The notes: a model not told the origin generated them from the letters alone. Numbered from the stretch's first letter, positions 42,890 through 51,423 are shown. The stretch is 64,000 bases of DNA from Ilumatobacter sp963746265 (GCA_963746265.1 CAVVAM010000015.1:186001-250000), one strand, 5' to 3'. Translations and numbers: made by a program.

Positions 42890-44149
42890 CTAGGGGTTGG
42901 CGGGGTCCCAGATCTGCACCGTGTAATCGGCGCTGGCCGAAGCGATGTTGCCATTGGCGAGCTGGATCATCGACAACACCATGTTCGTGTGGCCGGTGTA
43001 GGTGGCGATGGTGACCTCGGGGTTGGCGGGGTCCCAGATCTGCACCGCGCAATCGGCGCTGGCGGAGGCGATGTTGCCGTTGGCGAGTCCCACCGCCCAG
43101 AGCACGGTGTCGTTGTGGCCGGTGTAGGTGGCGATGGTGACCTCGGGGTTGGCGGGGTCCCAGATCTGCACGCCATCTGTGCTGGCGGAGGCAATGTTGC
43201 CGTTGCCGAGTTCCAGCGCCCCCCATTTCACCCAGTTCACAAACTCAGAGTCGTTGTAGCCGGTGTGGGTGGCGATGGTGACCTCGGGATTGGCGGGGTC
43301 CCAGATCTTCACCGTGTCATCGAGGCTGGTGGAGGCGATGTTGCCGTTGGCGAGCTGCATCACCGAACCCACGGGGTCAGTGTGGCCGGTGTAGGTGGCG
43401 ATGGTGACCTCGGGATTGGCGGGGTCCCAGATCTGCACGCCATCTGCGCTGGCGGAGGCGATGTTGCCGTTGGCGAGCTGTATCACCGAACTCACGGGGT
43501 CAGTGTGGCCGGTGTAGGTGCCGATGGTGACCTCGGGATTGGCGGGGTCCCAGATCTGCACGCCATCTGCGCTGGCGGAGGCGATGTTGCCGTTGGCGAG
43601 CTGTATCACCGAACTCACAGGGTCAGCGCCGCTCACGGGGTCAGTGTGGCCGGTGTAGGTGGCGATGGTGACCTCGGGATTGGCGGGGTCCCAGATCTTC
43701 ACCACTGCATCGTCGCCGGCGGAGGCGATGTTGCCGTTGGCGAGTTCCACCACCGTCCGCACCCAGTCGGTGTCGTAGAAGGTGGCGGTGGTCGGCCCGG
43801 CTTCGCCGAGGACGGAGATCCAATCGCCGGGACCAGCGACGGTCGGGTCGACGCGGATCGTGTCGACTGGGGTCTGCGACACACCCGTGTCGGTGTCTCG
43901 TCCGACGATGTAGGCCAGGCCGACGACCACGACCGCGAGGCCGGCTGCGACGCCGAGCAGCGTTGCACCGAGTCGGCGCCGGATTGGCATCTCGCGACTC
44001 GACGTGAGCGCCAGTTCGTCGGGATCGTGCGGGGTACTCGGGGACTTCGACGCGCTCGGCGCGAGGATTTCGTTGAGCCGGTCGGTGGACGCGAACTGCT
44101 CGGCGCGTTCGTGGAGCATTGCGGTGAGTTGGTCTTCGAGGTCGTTCAC
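42890..44149 (-). CDS. Membrane-anchored seven-blade WD40 protein coupled to sigma factor
   Basis: A 419-residue protein from GTG 44147-44149. Residues 1-62 are cytoplasmic and charged, one transmembrane helix follows (LGATLLGVAAGLAVVVVGLA), and the outer part is seven WD40-like repeats, each built on LANGNIASASADGVQIWDP then EVTIATYTGH. The repeats are nearly identical in DNA as well as protein, pointing to recent expansion. Its GTG overlaps the TGA of the upstream ECF sigma factor (GTGA), so the two are translationally coupled. By position it should be the sigma factor's membrane partner, but no known anti-sigma domain is recognised. Confidence 0.8.
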   Translation of the reverse strand: MNDLEDQLTAMLHERAEQFASTDRLNEILAPSASKSPSTPHDPDELALTSSREMPIRRRLGATLLGVAAGLAVVVVGLAYIVGRDTDTGVSQTPVDTIRVDPTVAGPGDWISVLGEAGPTTATFYDTDWVRTVVELANGNIASAGDDAVVKIWDPANPEVTIATYTGHTDPVSGADPVSSVIQLANGNIASASADGVQIWDPANPEVTIGTYTGHTDPVSSVIQLANGNIASASADGVQIWDPANPEVTIATYTGHTDPVGSVMQLANGNIASTSLDDTVKIWDPANPEVTIATHTGYNDSEFVNWVKWGALELGNGNIASASTDGVQIWDPANPEVTIATYTGHNDTVLWAVGLANGNIASASADCAVQIWDPANPEVTIATYTGHTNMVLSMIQLANGNIASASADYTVQIWDPANP

Positions 44150-44637
44150 GTCAGTTCCTTTCGCATCGTGGCGAGCGCCCGCGAGATCCATGGGCCGACT
44201 GATCCGGGCGCGCAGTCGAGACTTGCGGCGATCTCGGTTTCGGTCATGCCGGCGTAGAAGCGCAACACGACCGCTGCTTGTTGGTTGAAGGGGAGCTTCG
44301 AGAGGACGTCCCAGAGCACGTCGTGTTCGGGTTGAGCGGAATCGGCGCCCATCCGACGGATGGCATTGCGTTTGCGGGTATCTCGGCGTCCGATGTCGCG
44401 GCAGCGATTCAACACCGATCGGTTCAGATACGGGCCTGGCTCGGCGATGTCGCCCCATCGGCGGTAGAGCGCAACGAACGCATCGTGAACGGCGTCGTTC
44501 GCGACTGACTCAGAACCGAGCAGCAACGCTGCACGACGGACTTGACCATCGAGCTCGCGGCGGTAGAACTCAGCGAAATCACGAGCCGCGAAATCGTCAA
44601 AAGAATGCTCCACTGGCACGATCCTTGCTGGCCCCAT
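44146..44637 (-). CDS. ECF sigma factor (SigE-like)
   Basis: A 163-residue extracytoplasmic-function sigma factor from ATG 44635-44637; the frame extends further but without signature. Region 2 reads FAEFYRRELDGQVRRAALLL and NDAVHDAFVALYRRWGDI. Region 4 reads LPFNQQAAVVLRFYAGMTET and CAPGSVGPWISRALATMRK, with a helix-turn-helix. It directs RNA polymerase to a small regulon, probably including its own operon. The gene overlaps the WD40 membrane protein by four bases. Confidence 0.9.
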   Translation of the reverse strand: MGPARIVPVEHSFDDFAARDFAEFYRRELDGQVRRAALLLGSESVANDAVHDAFVALYRRWGDIAEPGPYLNRSVLNRCRDIGRRDTRKRNAIRRMGADSAQPEHDVLWDVLSKLPFNQQAAVVLRFYAGMTETEIAASLDCAPGSVGPWISRALATMRKELT

Positions 44638-44979
44638 CACCCCTATCCACGATGCTGAGCGTCGAATCCATACACCCAGGCTTTCGCCCGACAGCCAACC
44701 GCACCCAAGAACCTCAGTTCGGCGTTGGGCCGACCAACAAACTGCCAGCGAAGTCGACCGAGAGCCGCCCGAGAATATCCCTTCCGGAACAGGACAACCG
44801 CACCACACTGCCGGCGAAGTCGGTCAGGTCGCGGCGACTAGAGGGCACCGAATCATCACCGGTCGTATCCCGAAGGAGGTGAACGCATGAGGATCGTCAA
44901 CCGGACCGGTGGGTCGTCGAGGTTGACCGTGATGTTCGCCAGGGATCCCGTCGGCGCCTTCTTGTGTCGTCGATTCTGA
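44638..44979. other. Intergenic region upstream of sigma factor
   Basis: This 342-bp stretch should carry the sigma operon promoter. I found no coding frame I can support and no confident promoter. Confidence 0.45.
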
Positions 44980-45393
44980 TCAGCACTCCTCGACGACGAT
45001 GCTGTTGGAGAACGTGTCGGTTCCTTCCGGGAACAGGAATTCCACGTTGAGCTCGTAGGTGCCTGCCTCGAGCGTTCCGTACACCGCGACGCCATCGGAG
45101 AACCAGGACGCACGGTCGCCCACGAAGTCGGCCCAGAACCCGGTTGGGTCGACGATCGGCTTCACAGGAGTTCGTGTTGCCGCAAATCCCTCACCGTTGA
45201 GGTACCACCGCGAATCGGGGAACTCTCCGAGGGAGTCCCTGGTGTCGAAGATCACGGCCCACATGCCGAACGTATCAGTGTCACAGAACGGGCCGGATGG
45301 CGAGCCGGGTAGGGGGCTGAGGCGTACGGCCCCGACGACACCGCGGCAACCGAGAACAACGCGACGACGGCCGCGAACGCGGACTTCCTCATG
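44980..45393 (-). pseudogene. Small secreted protein, frameshifted
   Basis: From ATG 45391-45393 a signal peptide MRKSAFAAVVALFSVAAVSS is readable. One base out of frame, after about 45320, the mature part continues PLPGSPSGPFCDTDTFGMWA, VIFDTRDSLGEFPDSRWYL, and ends TFSNSIVVEEC at 44980. Joined, this gives a secreted protein of about 135 residues with two cysteines that could pair. As sequenced, the frames do not connect, so it is either a recent pseudogene or a sequence error. No family is recognised. Confidence 0.55.
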
Positions 45394-45640
45394 ACTGCTC
45401 CTCTCGTCAGTGACCCGTCAGGGTTGAGACCCCACAGTTCGGGACCGCGAAACCCCCGTCCCATCAAGAATCCTTCGTACTGCTTCTTCCGACGTGCCCA
45501 GGTTCGGACTCGAATCGATAGAGGCAGATGACCCGAGACAGATCAGAAGAAAAGATGACGAGTTCATCGACAAGGTGGTCGATCACCAGGTCGAAGGCGA
45601 TGAGGACTCCGTCGAGGATCACGGTGAGAGGCACAAGCCA

Positions 45641-45783
45641 TCAAGGGGTGCTCGATCGATGGGCGCCTGACCTGTCGGGGCCTTCGAGCACAGCCTCGTC
45701 GTCGAGGTCGACGCCGGCCGGGACTTCCACGAGCTGGTCTTCCCGCAGCCAGACGTATTCGGCGTGTCCGCAGCCCACACCAA
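45641..45783 (-). pseudogene. Fragment of an MDR-type alcohol dehydrogenase/quinone reductase
   Basis: The minus strand reads GVGCGHAEYVWLREDQLVEV then PAGVDLDDEAVLEGP, the GroES-domain segment of medium-chain dehydrogenases. Upstream, in other frames, VVVGP and VAGGTLG-like pieces suggest more decayed sequence to about 45,850. The remainder of the gene is missing. Confidence 0.45.
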
Positions 45784-46228
45784 GTAGCCAAGGTGCCGCC
45801 TGCGACCAGCTACCCCGGCGACCGAGAGAGCACCGGGCCCACCACTACCGGGTCTACGCAATGAGGTGTGTTCGGCGGCGCTTCGAATCTGAGTGTGAGG
45901 TGAGAGGTGCGCAAGGGTCGTTGGGGGCGGGCACGGGCTCCACGGGTCTTGGAGGAGTTGAAAGGGACCGTGCTTCGCGCCGCCGACCCGCCCGGGCCAC
46001 CCGAGCGGGACCGGCACATCGGACCGTCATGACCTGGGCGACATCGAGCGCCGACGCAACCTGTTATTGGATCTGCTGATCGACAGCAGCTGAGACCCGC
46101 CCAGGCCGAGCACCATCGGGCACCTCAGAGCCGGGCGACCGTGCTCACGATCAGCGCGAACGCACCCGAATCGTGCCGGCTCCGAGCGATTTGCGAGCTA
46201 CTTGATGAGGTCCGCGGTGGACTGATCG
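45784..46228. other. Island right edge, no gene recognised
   Basis: This 445-bp stretch runs from the dehydrogenase fragment to the tRNA-like relic. It may include decayed dehydrogenase sequence near 45,800. Nothing else is recognisable. Confidence 0.45.
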
Positions 46229-46275
46229 GGCCATGGCCTCCACAGCCACGGGCCCAGGGTCCTGGCGAGGGCGCT
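46229..46275 (+). repeat. Decayed tRNA-Arg 3' half with attachment core (right copy)
   Basis: Compared with tRNA-Arg from its anticodon stem onward, this stretch keeps TGGCCTCC, AGCCA, GCCCAGG and then the full 16-bp TCCTGGCGAGGGCGCT (46260-46275). The T loop is reduced to a few bases and the anticodon bases differ. It lies 15 bp before the stop codon of the CapA gene. It is best explained as the displaced tRNA end left when an element integrated at 11,115. Confidence 0.6.
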
Positions 46276-46289
46276 GCACACCAAACGGG

Positions 46290-47465
46290 TCAGCGCAGAC
46301 CAGCCGTGACGGACCCCGATCGATCGAGACACGCCTGCAGGTCGGGGAGCGCGCCGGCGGGAAGGTCCGCCCATCGCCTCGCTGCGATCCCCGGGTACAC
46401 GATCCGGGTCGACGAGCGCTGACACAGCAGGATCGGTGCTGCGACGACACCGAACGAGCCGTCGGACCGTTCGGTGAAGCGGGCCGATGCCATCAGCCCG
46501 TCGAGCGCCCGCAGGTCGCTGTACTTTCCGCGCCCCGGGACGCCCATCCCCGACACGAGGTTGCCGAGGCTCCAGAACACGGGAGTCCCCTCGACCGTCT
46601 CCACCGGCTGAACGACATGCGGGCCGTGGACGACCACGAGGTCGACGTCGGCGTCCCGGGTGATCGCGCCGATCAGCGCCCGGTCGTCGGCGTCGGGCGT
46701 CGAGCGCATCTCGACGAAAACGTGGATGCTGACGACCACGACCTCGGCGCCGGCGCCGCGTGCCGTGGCGACATCTCGGACGACGGCACCTGCGTCGTCG
46801 AGGCGTTGCAGCCGCCACCGATCCCGCGGCCACGGCGTGTTCGAGTTTCGGGTGTACGAGAGATGCGAGACCGCCACGCCCTCGACGTCGAACACCTGCG
46901 GAACGGCCTCGGCCGGCGAGCGTGCGGTACCGGCATGCGTGACTCCGGCAGCGTCGAGGGCATCGAGCGTCGCGTCGATGCCGGCGAGGCCCTGGTCGTT
47001 CGAATGGTTCGACGCCGTGCTGCACCGATCGAATCCGGCACGCCGGAGATCCGCAGCCGTCTCGTACGGCCCCGAGAACAGCGTCCGGCCGTTCGTGGCC
47101 CGACCGACGAAGCCGACCGGAGCACCGGCCCGACCGATCGGCGTCTCCATGTGGCAGATCGCCAGGTTCGCCGATCGCACGATCGGCGCGATCGGCTGGA
47201 GCAATGGAAGGTGGTCGTACCGCGCTGCGGTTCCGGATGCCGCAGCCGCAGCGGCATCGGTGACCCGCCGCTCGGGCAACCAGTCACCGGCCGCGACGAT
47301 CGAGAACGTGCGTGGATGGCGCACCAGACGGTCGGCCGGCGCGTCGACGGCCGCCCCGCCGATCGAAGTGGCACCCGCAACGGCGCCGGCCAGGCAAGCC
47401 GCAACGACGATCACACCGCTGATCGACCGGTTCGCGCCCACGCAGGCATGGTAGGACGCCGTCAC
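46290..47465 (-). CDS. CapA family protein
   Basis: A 391-residue protein of the CapA/PgsA calcineurin-like family. It has an N-terminal signal anchor (ISGVIVVAACLAGAVAGATS), then FSIVAAGDWLPERRVTDAA, the family's first metal-site motif, NLAICHMETPIG, CSTASNHSNDQGLAGIDATL, VVVVSIHVFVE, VVHGPHVVQPVE and PVFWSLGNLVSG. CapA proteins are linked to poly-gamma-glutamate or other cell-surface polymer handling, but most distant members have no proven substrate. GTG 47465 is the longest start; GTG 47441 is possible. No cap cluster is present. Confidence 0.85.
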   Translation of the reverse strand: MTASYHACVGANRSISGVIVVAACLAGAVAGATSIGGAAVDAPADRLVRHPRTFSIVAAGDWLPERRVTDAAAAAASGTAARYDHLPLLQPIAPIVRSANLAICHMETPIGRAGAPVGFVGRATNGRTLFSGPYETAADLRRAGFDRCSTASNHSNDQGLAGIDATLDALDAAGVTHAGTARSPAEAVPQVFDVEGVAVSHLSYTRNSNTPWPRDRWRLQRLDDAGAVVRDVATARGAGAEVVVVSIHVFVEMRSTPDADDRALIGAITRDADVDLVVVHGPHVVQPVETVEGTPVFWSLGNLVSGMGVPGRGKYSDLRALDGLMASARFTERSDGSFGVVAAPILLCQRSSTRIVYPGIAARRWADLPAGALPDLQACLDRSGSVTAGLR

Positions 47466-47515
47466 GATCGCGGTTCGTCGACGCGGCCGGCACCCACCCG
47501 GTTACCGTCGAACGC

Positions 47516-48268
47516 ATGGTGGACGTCGGCGAGTACCTCGAGTGGATCGGCTTCGCGGACGCGCCGACCGTGGATCGCTCCACGTTGGCTCATCTGCAAC
47601 GGCTGCACATGACCGCCGTTCCCTTCGAGAACCTGTCGATCACCCAGGGTTTGCACCTGTCGACCGACGCCGAGTCCTCCGTCCGCAAGATCGTCCACCA
47701 AGGTCGAGGCGGATGGTGTTTCGAGCTGAACGGGGCCTTCGCGTGGCTGCTCGAGCAGATCGGCTTCCGAGTGACGCTGCTCGGAGCTGCCGTGCTCCTG
47801 GACGGCCCGAAACAGGTGATCGAACACCTGACACTGGAAGTGGCAGTCGACCAGCCGTACCTGGTCGACGTCGGCTTCGGCGACTCGTTCATCCAACCGC
47901 TCGCCCTGAACACCACCGGACCGCAAGACGGCGGCAACGGCACCTACGAACTGATCGGCAGCCCGCAGGGGACCACGCTGACCCGGCACGTCGATGGGCT
48001 GCCGAAGCCCGAGTACCGCTTCAAGCGCGTGGCCCACCGGCTCGACGACTTCACGGCCGTGTCGGACTCGATGCAGGTCGACCCGGACAGGCGCTGGCGA
48101 TCCACGCCGTTCGCGACGCGGCTGCTCGACGGAGGCCCCGACCGCGTGACGCTGCGCCGCGACCGGCTCGAGGTCGTGCGCGACGGCAAGGTCGACGAGC
48201 GCGCCCTCGACGGGGACCAGTGGGAGCAGGAACTCGCCGACTGGTTCGGTTACCCGTACATCACCTGA
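47516..48268 (+). CDS. nat: Arylamine N-acetyltransferase
   Basis: A 250-residue NAT with the catalytic triad in order: C68 in GRGGWCFELNGAF, H104 in VIEHLTLEV and D118 in YLVDVGFGDSF. The N-terminal FENLSITQG and TLTRHVDGLPKPEYRFK segments match the family. It transfers acetyl from acetyl-CoA to aromatic amines or hydrazines; in mycobacteria NAT is linked to sterol breakdown. It starts at ATG 47516, 50 bp from the divergent CapA start. Confidence 0.93.
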   Translation: MVDVGEYLEWIGFADAPTVDRSTLAHLQRLHMTAVPFENLSITQGLHLSTDAESSVRKIVHQGRGGWCFELNGAFAWLLEQIGFRVTLLGAAVLLDGPKQVIEHLTLEVAVDQPYLVDVGFGDSFIQPLALNTTGPQDGGNGTYELIGSPQGTTLTRHVDGLPKPEYRFKRVAHRLDDFTAVSDSMQVDPDRRWRSTPFATRLLDGGPDRVTLRRDRLEVVRDGKVDERALDGDQWEQELADWFGYPYIT

Positions 48269-48339
48269 TCAGCCTCCGACTCGTCGGTCCCGAATCGGAT
48301 TGTGAAAGATCGTGCCAACGCGTCGGACCAGGAGGGCCC

Positions 48340-48750
48340 ATGACCGACACCGCCGCATCCAACCGGATCCCGTTCGTCGACTACCTCGTGCTCGACGACG
48401 GTGACCCACACCTCGTCGCGCAGGAGTGCACGTCGTGCGGCGCCCGCTTCTTCGACCGCCGAAACGCCTGCGCCGGCTGCTTCGGCCACGAGTTTCGCAC
48501 CGTGCCCATCAGCACCGACGGCGAAGTCAGGTCGTTCACGATCGTGACCTTCGCCGCACCCGGCGTCGACGTGCCGTTCGTGGCCGCGGTGATCGACTGC
48601 GACGGCACGAGCGTGCGCGGCAACATCATCAACTGCCCACCCGACCCCGATCACGTGTCGCTCGGTATGCGGGTCCGTCTCGCCACCACGTCGATGGGCA
48701 CGGATCATCACGGTGTCGAGGCGATCAACTACGGATTCGAACCGTGCTGA
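48340..48750 (+). CDS. Zn-ribbon/OB-fold acyl-CoA-binding protein (DUF35)
   Basis: A 136-residue protein from ATG 48340 with a GGAGGG site. The rubredoxin-like zinc ribbon CTSCGARFF then ACAGC is followed by an OB fold (TIVTFAAPGVDVPFVAAVID, NIINCPPDPDHVSLGMRVRL). DUF35 proteins act as obligate partners of thiolases or hydratases, binding the acyl-CoA. The next gene, 154 bp away on the same strand, is a thiolase, so the two probably form one complex. Confidence 0.9.
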   Translation: MTDTAASNRIPFVDYLVLDDGDPHLVAQECTSCGARFFDRRNACAGCFGHEFRTVPISTDGEVRSFTIVTFAAPGVDVPFVAAVIDCDGTSVRGNIINCPPDPDHVSLGMRVRLATTSMGTDHHGVEAINYGFEPC

Positions 48751-48904
48751 CGGGTTCGCTCCGCATCCGACCCCGCAGTGGGCGGTGGCCCGTGTCCCAC
48801 ACGGAGCCGCGCTCACTCGGACTCGTCGCCGGCGCTTCCCTCGCCGGCCCCACCTCGCCACGCCCCGACGGCCTCGGAGGCGGGACACGACCAAGGAGTT
48901 CGGC

Positions 48905-50122
48905 ATGAGTGCCAGTGACGACATCTGGATCCTCGGGATCCACATGACCAAATTCGGCAAGCACTACGACCAGGACGTCGTCGACCTCGGCGCCGAGGCG
49001 ATCACCGGCGCACTCGGCGACGCCGGTGTGACGATGGCCGACATCGGCGTGCTCGCCGCCGGGAACCTGATGGGTCGCGGCGGCATCGCCCAGCAACTCC
49101 AGAAGCAGGTCGGCCAGACCGGCATTCCGGCTTACAACGTGTCGAACGCGTGTGCCACCGGCGCCACCGCGCTTCGCACGGCGATCATGGCGGTCAAGGC
49201 CGGCGAGGTCGACATGGGGCTGGCGGTCGGCGTCGAGAAGCTGGCCGGCGTCGGCCTGCTCGGCGGTGGCGGCGTGGCCAAGAGCGACGGCGACGAGTGG
49301 GAACCGCAGGGGCGCTACGGCGCGGTCGGGCCGCTCGACGGACGGATCGGCACCGAGGCGATGCCCGGCGTGTTCGCCCAGGTCGGCATGGAGTACGGCC
49401 ACAAGTACGGCGGCACGAGCTTCGAGCTGTTCGCCAAGATCAGCGAGAAGAACCACTCCCACTCCACGCTCAACCCACTGGCCGCGTACTCGAAGGCGAT
49501 GTCGTTGGAGCAGATCATGGGTGACGTGATGATCGCCTATCCGAACACCCGCCCGATGTGCTCGGCCAACTGCGACGGAGCGGCGGCGGCCGTGGTCATC
49601 AGCGGCGAGAAGCTGACAACGTTGTCGTTGGAGCAGCAGCGACGGGCCGTCAAGGTCTCCGCGTCGGTCCTCACATCCGATCCGTGGCAGGAGGCCTGCC
49701 AGGTGCTGCCCGACGTCAACACGCTGACCCGCAACGCCGCCAACCAGGCCTACGAGCAGGCGGGCGTCGGCCCGGAGGATCTCGACCTGGTCGAGTTGCA
49801 CGACTGCTTCGCCACCGCGGAGCTCGTGCACTACGACAACCTGATGTTGTGTGAGCAGGGCGGCGCCGTGGACTTCTTCGAGTCCGGAGCGCCGTGGCGA
49901 GACGGCAGATTGCCGGTCAACGTGTCGGGTGGACTCCAGTCGAAGGGTCATCCGATCTCGGCGACCGGCATCGCCAACATCTGGGAGGTCGCCCAGCACG
50001 TCCGAGGCGAGGGCGGCCCACGTCAGATCGAAGGCGCCAGGGTCGGGCTCGCCCACGTGATCGGACTCGGCTCCGCCTGCGGCATACACATCCTCGAGAA
50101 GTCCGGCCTGGCCGCGGCCTGA
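48905..50122 (+). CDS. Thiolase (SCP2/SCPx-like acetyl-CoA acyltransferase)
   Basis: A 405-residue thiolase from ATG 48905. The nucleophilic cysteine C83 is in YNVSNACATGATAL, the histidine in GGLQSKGHPISATG, and the second cysteine in GLGSACGIHIL. The DLVELHDCFATAE segment is typical of the SCP-x/lipid-transfer branch, which needs a DUF35 partner. It cleaves 3-ketoacyl-CoA to acetyl- or propionyl-CoA plus a shortened acyl-CoA. Steroid or branched-chain substrates are possible but not shown. The stop overlaps the next ATG. Confidence 0.93.
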   Translation: MSASDDIWILGIHMTKFGKHYDQDVVDLGAEAITGALGDAGVTMADIGVLAAGNLMGRGGIAQQLQKQVGQTGIPAYNVSNACATGATALRTAIMAVKAGEVDMGLAVGVEKLAGVGLLGGGGVAKSDGDEWEPQGRYGAVGPLDGRIGTEAMPGVFAQVGMEYGHKYGGTSFELFAKISEKNHSHSTLNPLAAYSKAMSLEQIMGDVMIAYPNTRPMCSANCDGAAAAVVISGEKLTTLSLEQQRRAVKVSASVLTSDPWQEACQVLPDVNTLTRNAANQAYEQAGVGPEDLDLVELHDCFATAELVHYDNLMLCEQGGAVDFFESGAPWRDGRLPVNVSGGLQSKGHPISATGIANIWEVAQHVRGEGGPRQIEGARVGLAHVIGLGSACGIHILEKSGLAAA

Positions 50123-50559
50123 TGGTGCGCCGCAAGCTGGCCGACCTCCTCGCCGAGGCCAAAGGCAGCATCGAGGAGTTGTCGGTCGAGCAGCTCCAGC
50201 AGGAGATCGAGCAGGGCGACGTGACGGTGGTCGACATCCGCGACGTGCGTGAACGTTGGGACAAGGGCACGATCCCCGGTGCCAGATCGATGCCGCGCGG
50301 CATGCTCGAATTCTGGTTCGACCCCGAGTCCCCGTACTTCCGCGACGGTGTGAGTTTCGACGGTCGGTATGTGCTGTACTGCGCCGGCGGGCAACGTTCG
50401 GCCCTCGCTGCGAAGGTGCTCCAGGACATCGGCTACGAGCGAGTCGCCCATCTGGAGGTCGGGTTCAACGGTTGGGCGGCGGCCGGCGGTGACGTCGAGG
50501 CCGTGACGCCGCCCGCCAAGTACTTCCCCGCCCCGACCACCGGCGCCAACGACGGCTGA
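50122..50559 (+). CDS. Rhodanese-like sulfurtransferase
   Basis: A 145-residue single-domain rhodanese. VTVVDIRDVRERWDKGTIPG is the CH2A motif, and the active-site cysteine C87 is in YVLYCAGGQRSALAA. A helical stretch (residues 1-32) precedes the domain. It moves sulfane sulfur between small molecules or proteins. Its ATG overlaps the thiolase stop by one base (TGATG), so the two are co-translated, although no functional link is known. Confidence 0.88.
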   Translation: MVRRKLADLLAEAKGSIEELSVEQLQQEIEQGDVTVVDIRDVRERWDKGTIPGARSMPRGMLEFWFDPESPYFRDGVSFDGRYVLYCAGGQRSALAAKVLQDIGYERVAHLEVGFNGWAAAGGDVEAVTPPAKYFPAPTTGANDG

Positions 50560-50588
50560 TCCGGCCGACCTGACGGCGAACGGACACT

Positions 50589-51404
50589 TCACCGGTCTGA
50601 TACGGAACTGACGAAGCGGGCGACGACCTCGCCCACGAGCTCGGGCTCATCGAGATGCGGTGAATGCCCGGCACCATCGAGCACGAGCCGTTCGAACGGC
50701 CCACCCACACCGGACTCGATCCGATCGACCTGCTCGACGGTGCCGTACTGATCGGCGAGGCCTTGCACGACGAGCACCGGTGCGGTAACGCCGGGCAGAC
50801 GGTCCTCGATGTTCCAGGAGCGGAACGCATCGGAGGCCCAGATGTCGTTCCATCCCCGGAACGTCGCCACCGGATCGTCGTGGTAGCGGAGCATCTTCCG
50901 GGCCATGTCGGTCGCCTCGAACGCCCGCCGAGCGGTCGCCACACCCGCGACCGACTCGGGCTCGACGAACACGTGCGGCGCGAGACCGACGACTCCGGCC
51001 ACGGCGTGACCGGCGCCGGCGAACAGCAGGGCGATCGACGCACCGTCGCTGTGACCGATGAGTACCGGGCGCTCGATCGCGAGTGCGGAGAGCAACTCGG
51101 GCAGCACGATGTCGGCCTCGTGGTGCATGTAGTCGACCGGACGCGGCATCACCGCCGGCGCGCTGCGACCGTGCCCGTGACGGCTGTAGACCACGATCGG
51201 CGGACCGTTGGTGCGGTCCCCGATCTCGTCCGTGAACCCTCGCCACAGGTCGATCGAACCCAGTCCCTCGTGCAGGAACACCAGAGTCGGAGTGCTGTCG
51301 TCGCCGCGCGTGACGTCGATCTCGAGTCGACCACCGGTCACCTCGACGAACGACCGCTCACCCACGGCGAGCATGTTCGCGCGTCCGTGTGACGGGCCGT
51401 TCAT
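50589..51404 (-). CDS. Alpha/beta hydrolase
   Basis: A 271-residue alpha/beta-hydrolase. The oxyanion segment is LVFLHEGLGSIDLWRGF, the nucleophile S119 is in PVLIGHSDGASIAL, the acid in VQGLADQYGTVEQ and the histidine in LDGAGHSPHLDEP. It may be an esterase, a lactonase or a C-C hydrolase; the substrate is unknown. The likely starts are ATG 51404 or ATG 51374. It is divergent from the next gene with a 19-bp gap. Confidence 0.88.
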   Translation of the reverse strand: MNGPSHGRANMLAVGERSFVEVTGGRLEIDVTRGDDSTPTLVFLHEGLGSIDLWRGFTDEIGDRTNGPPIVVYSRHGHGRSAPAVMPRPVDYMHHEADIVLPELLSALAIERPVLIGHSDGASIALLFAGAGHAVAGVVGLAPHVFVEPESVAGVATARRAFEATDMARKMLRYHDDPVATFRGWNDIWASDAFRSWNIEDRLPGVTAPVLVVQGLADQYGTVEQVDRIESGVGGPFERLVLDGAGHSPHLDEPELVGEVVARFVSSVSDR

Positions 51405-51423
51405 CGCGGCCTACGGTGGAGAG

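Noticed and set aside
42989..44257. Glycine-rich repetitive plus-strand frame (VAGVGGDGDLG units)
   Set aside because: It is the antisense reading of the WD40 repeats; the minus-strand frame has a membrane helix, a coupled sigma factor and proper WD40 pattern.
45528..46079. 184-codon plus-strand frame at the island right edge
   Set aside because: Serine/threonine/arginine-rich and opposite a dehydrogenase relic; not coding by composition.
46198..47025. Minus-strand frame ending GPWLWRPWPDQSTADLIK
   Set aside because: Mostly an out-of-frame reading of the CapA gene; its protein-like end overlaps the tRNA-like relic and has no homologue that I recognise.
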